A stretch of DNA of 64,000 nt from Absidia repens (lineage: Eukaryota > Mucoromycota > Mucoromycetes > Mucorales > Cunninghamellaceae): NCBI GenBank assembly GCA_002105175.1, contig MCGE01000007.1, positions 62,001-126,000 on the forward strand. The letters are read 5' to 3'. A program made the position numbers and the translations under genes. The notes under the pieces were generated by a model. It searched no databases and was not told where the DNA came from. It saw only the letters and a list, made by a program, of their open reading frames with translations. Shown here in pieces: positions 60,403 to 64,000 of this stretch (position 1 is the stretch's first letter; every line of letters starts with the position of its first letter).

Positions 60403-62327
60403 TCCTGCTGTTCCTTTTGAGACATCCCTTTTGCACCCTGAGTATCACCAGCTTGTCCAACAAAAGCAGCACATCTAATCATTGGATGGTGGACAGATAA
60501 AAAATCGACAATCATATTCACTGAAGCACGCAACGAAGAAAACACAATGATTCTTGAGGAGGAAGAGGCAGAAGCAAGATCATCACTGAGATGCTGGTGA
60601 TTCCCTGATAATTCGTTGAAGTGGCGTAAAATGATGTTCAGGAGAGAGTCTAGTTTGGGATGCCCAATGAAGCCAGTAGTAGCCAATTGCGGTCGTAGTT
60701 GATCCAAGAGTTGTTTGAGGCCAAAGTGGTTCAAGATCTTGTAGTTTTCAGAGGGGACATTCTTGCCTTCTTGAATAGCTGTTCGGATGGACTGCAAAAA
60801 CTTATCAACTATATCAACAAAAGTAGGCACACCATAAACGCAGAGACCTTCATAAGCACGAGCAAACGCTTCCGCCAGTAGAAAATCCACAGTGACCAAT
60901 CGCTTGACAGCAGGAGGGACATTTTTGGCATTGACTTGATAGGTTTTGCGATCATTGAGAAGAGCAAAAGGGCTGCAACGTTCGACAGTGGGACAAAAAA
61001 TGGCTTTTCGTTGGGCGAGTCGATCGAGTACAGGCTGTAAGACAAGTTGACAAAAAGATTCCGCCGTTCGTGGTACGATACCCGTTGCACCAGATGTGTA
61101 GTTGAGCTTGATCACGATTGTTTGCACCCGCTTGCCAAATGAGAATTCTTGCACATCCATAGATTCTTCCGTCCGCACTTCGACAGTATTGATCCGCAAG
61201 TTGTTGACTACTGCCTGCACTTTGTCAACAGTTGAGCCAGGCGTCGCCGAAAGTGCAAGCACACGAAAATGAGAATGAATCCGCTCCAGCTTTTCGATGA
61301 CATTGGTGTACGCATAGTTTCCAGTCGCCTTGTGTGCTTCATCAATCACCAATAAAGCCACCTTGTGTGAGGGACAGATACCATTTGTAAGATCATTATC
61401 TACCACCTGCGGAGTACAGAAGAAGACACGCCCTTTCGCCCAGAGCTCCGGTCGTTTTACTTTGCCACCTGTGCCCACCATCATGACCGTGTCTTTTTGA
61501 GGAATACCGCATATGTCGTGACAAGCCTTGATTTGTTGTTCCACTAGAGGCCGTGTTGGAGCCATAAAGATCATGATCGAGTTTGGAAACCATCGGAAAT
61601 AGTTGTACATCACCACGGCAGCAATAAACGTCTTGCCCAGACCGGTAGGAATAGAGACCAAGGTATTGCTGAATAACGCTTTTCGCACAATGTTAAACTG
61701 ATAGCCACGGATGGGATGGTTGGTAGGATAGATCCACGTCGGAAGATTCGAACTGTCAAATGGATGGAAGGTTTTTGCATCAGATGGTGGCGGTGCTGGA
61801 GGTGTTGGATCTTCCATGTCTTCAGGCATACCGAAAGTGATTCTTGCATTTGACGATCCCGCAGTAGCATTGGCGGTATTGCTCAGGTTGCTATGATGGT
61901 TGGATCCGGTAGGTTGGTTCAAAGTTGAGGACATAGCTTGAGGTGCATTGGTTGTCGTGGAAGTGTTTCCAAAATGAGCGGATAAGGAAGATTGTACCTG
62001 CTTTCCACCAAATGTTGTTGTTGAAGTTGCTTTTTGTTTTTCCACCGTATCGGCTGCCTGTACCAAAGCGTCAACATCGAAGTCATCAAAGTCATCGCCA
62101 AAGTCATCGTCATCGTCGTCGTCACCACCATTGCTGTTGCCGTAGTCAGGCGCAAAAGTATCCGCAGTGGTCATATGATTAACGTTGTTCGTGTGGACAG
62201 GGTTGCTGTTGCTACTTTGGTGATGATGACTTGCTGCTGTTTGAGTATGAGATTCAACCTGTTCCATCACAGCAAGGACGTCAGCCATATCAAAATCCAT
62301 ATCAAACTCGTCGTCATTTTCATCCAT
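56894..62327 (-). CDS. MPH1: FANCM/MPH1-type DNA helicase
   Basis: Four exons in phase: 60402-62327, 60134-60262, 58187-60042, 56894-58115; 1,710 residues. The start at 62327 ([17 protein letters not shown]) opens an acidic N-terminal tail; an upstream open frame is low-complexity and rejected. SF2 helicase motifs: [15 protein letters not shown] (Q-like), [11 protein letters not shown] (I), [10 protein letters not shown] (Ia), [10 protein letters not shown] (II), LALSATPGS (III), [16 protein letters not shown] (IV), [20 protein letters not shown] (V), [13 protein letters not shown] (VI). The Mph1-specific insert between the RecA-like lobes is present, and the long C-terminal half is acidic and Ser-rich. 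FANCM/Mph1 remodels stalled forks and D-loops and limits crossovers. Intron 1 contains a run of 52 T on the plus strand right after the donor. Head-to-head neighbour: ZNHIT1. Confidence 0.95.
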
Positions 62328-62528
62328 TTCCTTTTTTTTGGGGGGCGGGGGTGCTGGCGGACGATATCTGTTTGTATGTAGTCTTTCGAAAAAAAAGAGG
62401 ATGAAAAATAAAAAATAGGGGAGAAATATTTTTTTTGTAAAAAAAAAAACGCGGAATTGTAAATTTTGCATTTTTTTGAAAAAATAAAAAAATAAAATAC
62501 TTTCTTTTTCTGCTTCTTCTTGGACAAT
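62328..62528. promoter_or_regulatory. Shared 201-bp divergent promoter MPH1/ZNHIT1
   Basis: Only 201 nt separate the two ATGs. The stretch is A/T-rich with a GC-rich patch (GGGGGGCGGGGGTG at 62340-62353) near the MPH1 side. Confidence 0.5.
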
Positions 62529-63224
62529 ATGAAAAAGAACGAAAGAAATAAACAACCAACACCAGTTAATCTCGAAGCACATCGTCGACATCTCACCCGT
62601 CAACTAGATTCCTTAGAACGTGACAATCACCAATCTTTAAATGATGTCGAAGGTTTGATCAGTATTGCGTTGGCGGCTCAAGAACAAAATGACGAAAGTA
62701 TGATTGCGCTACTGTTATTAATGACATGTTATAATGACCAACCTTGTTTTCTTGTTTTATAGCGCCCAGGAAGTCAAGGCAAAAGCACACCACTAGTAAA
62801 AGTGGACGTTCCAGTGTATTCTCGTCAAAAACAAACCTGAATGTACTTTTAGAAGATGCTGTAAGTGGAAAACGAAGTAGCGCGCTTCCTTGCTCTCCAC
62901 TCTCCCTTCCTTTGAAAACTGATTTCCCTATTTTGTCTTTATATTAGCATTTAGAAGACTACTCTCCTGATATCCCAACTTACTTCACGTGCAACGCAGG
63001 TCCATCCAAATACCCACCAAGACACTTTTGCTCTGTATGTGGTTTTTCCAGTACCTACAAATGCTTACGATGTGGCATGAAATATTGCTCTTTGTCTTGT
63101 CTGAATACACATAGGGAAACAAGGTAATGATTAGGATGACTAGGAACAAAATCCCAAGTGAAATATATATCTGACTAACAGACTATATTGTTGTTCATAT
63201 AGGTGTATGAAGTGGACAGTGTAA
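62529..63224 (+). CDS. VPS71: HIT-type zinc-finger protein, ZNHIT1/Vps71 (SWR1 complex subunit)
   Basis: Four exons: 62529-62697, 62763-62860, 62948-63123, 63203-63224; 154 residues, the same length as human ZNHIT1. The C-terminal HIT Zn finger is complete: RHFCSVCGFSSTYKCLRCGM then KYCSLSCLNTHRETRC, with paired Cys and the terminal His/Cys. The N-terminal part has a basic helix (NLEAHRRHLTRQLDSLERDN). Family role: subunit of the SWR1/SRCAP remodeller, which deposits H2A.Z. The last exon encodes only seven codons plus stop. Poly(A) signal at 63269-63274. Confidence 0.95.
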
Positions 63225-63268
63225 ATAGTTAGTAGAAGTTTATAGATTATGTGTGTATATTATTACTG

Positions 63269-63274
63269 AATAAA
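63269..63274 (+). terminator. Poly(A) signal AATAAA of ZNHIT1
   Basis: AATAAA 45 nt after the stop. Confidence 0.6.
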
Positions 63275-64000
63275 AAATATATAGTGAATATTTCATTTCT
63301 TTCTATGACTTTCTTGTTATTGTCTTTGTACTGTACTTTTGAATGGGTAGAGTTTTATCTGTGTATGTTGTCTCTGAAAAAACTATACATCTTTTTTTAT
63401 CATCGTCAGCGTTCTGCTTCTATTATACAATACACATATATCTGATATGTGGGGTACTGTGGGTTGTGTCATATTGCTGTGCGTCGTTCCCTTTGTCATC
63501 CATGATATATTTGAATGAATGGGTAGTGTTTACAGGTGTATAAATCAATTGTATTCTCATGGGAGAAGTATGCACTGTAAAATGGAAAAAAAAGTGTTTC
63601 CTCAACATATCAAAATTCAGTAGAGCACTTTATAAATTTGTACGCGGTTACTCAACGGAAGAGTACATGAATGCGGTATGATACACTGATCAAATAAAAG
63701 TTATTTTTTTAATTAAATAGTGGCAGATATAATATATTTGACAGGAATTTTTCTGCGACCTTGTGGAGAGAAGAAGATGCTTTTTTGCAGTAGAAAAGGA
63801 CAAGGCGTTATTAATGGACAATCATTCAGGGCATACCTTGTCTTTTCAAAATCTAGTACATGTAGTGATATCCTACCCGTTCGTCAGAAAAAAAAAAGTC
63901 AAAGTATATGGACTCCGTGAAAGGCAAAGCTACAAACGACAAAGTAAGGATAATGTAAGTATCATAAGATGTCTCGATATACGCCAGAAGTACCTACAGC
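63275..64000. other. Right edge of the window, no gene established
   Basis: About 725 nt, A/T-rich. A GTG-initiated frame at 63720-63920 is not convincing. Confidence 0.5.

Noticed and set aside
62328..62603. Upstream in-frame extension of MPH1
   Set aside because: Phe/Lys-rich low-complexity translation of A/T-rich promoter DNA that overlaps the ZNHIT1 start; the ATG at 62327 is preferred.
1..64000. tRNA genes and CRISPR arrays
   Set aside because: Scanning for GGTTCGAATCC-like B boxes with an acceptor stem gave no convincing tRNA; the tandem repeats are microsatellites and no spacer-repeat array is present.

Overview
This window is nuclear DNA of a filamentous fungus, most likely an early-diverging Mucoromycota (Mucorales-type) species. 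The grounds are short GT-AG introns of about 50-100 nt, AATAAA poly(A) signals, A/T-rich spacers with very long poly(T) runs, glutamine- and histidine-rich regulators, a Cla4-type PAK, an Ste12 factor with a C2H2 finger, and a CNT-type nucleoside transporter. No taxonomic search could be run, so the genus is open. I see no prokaryotic, viral or CRISPR feature and found no convincing tRNA.

Layout. 1-715 (+): 3' end of a Gln-rich protein. 1365-3413 (+): membrane-anchored UDP-glycosyltransferase. 3.5-9.7 kb: repeat-rich spacer with a broken ORF. 9728-12750 (-): STE12-type factor. 14645-18083 (+): Cla4-like PAK, head to head with STE12. 18.1-21.3 kb: repeats. 21360-22316 (-): three-finger C2H2 factor. 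23080-24234 (-): serine-rich membrane protein. 24597-25264 (-): ribosomal protein eL42. 25.3-28.4 kb: a repeat and a two-exon orphan gene (26931-27444, -). 28477-30952 (+): concentrative nucleoside transporter. 31-33.6 kb: repeats. 33664-43295 (-): an 18-exon gene for a 2,746-residue C1-domain protein. 44016-44593 (+): SPT4. 44855-46069 (-): four-finger C2H2 factor. 46732-49031 (+): glutathione synthetase. 49650-50528 (+): acireductone dioxygenase. 50.5-56.9 kb: repeats, a broken gene and a 209-bp direct duplication. 56894-62327 (-): MPH1/FANCM helicase. 62529-63224 (+): ZNHIT1/Vps71, head to head with MPH1.

The genes do not form one pathway. Two themes recur. STE12 and the PAK are known components of fungal mating/filamentation signalling. 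SPT4, ZNHIT1, MPH1 and eL42 are housekeeping genes for transcription, chromatin, repair and translation. Glutathione synthetase and acireductone dioxygenase both belong to sulphur metabolism.

The most unusual signal is a dispersed repeat family with at least nine copies, confined to the long intergenic spacers. A full copy is about 1 kb. It has a core containing GCATGGGGAAACCCTTTCAT, a CACGTG box, a pyrimidine-rich stretch, and inverted terminal motifs (ACATATTTTATTCAGATGTA) that each contain a poly(A) signal pointing outward. It has no convincing conserved ORF and looks like a non-autonomous, possibly divergently transcribed mobile element. A second pattern is four apparent one-base deletions in three genes, which suggests homopolymer errors in the assembly or young pseudogenes.
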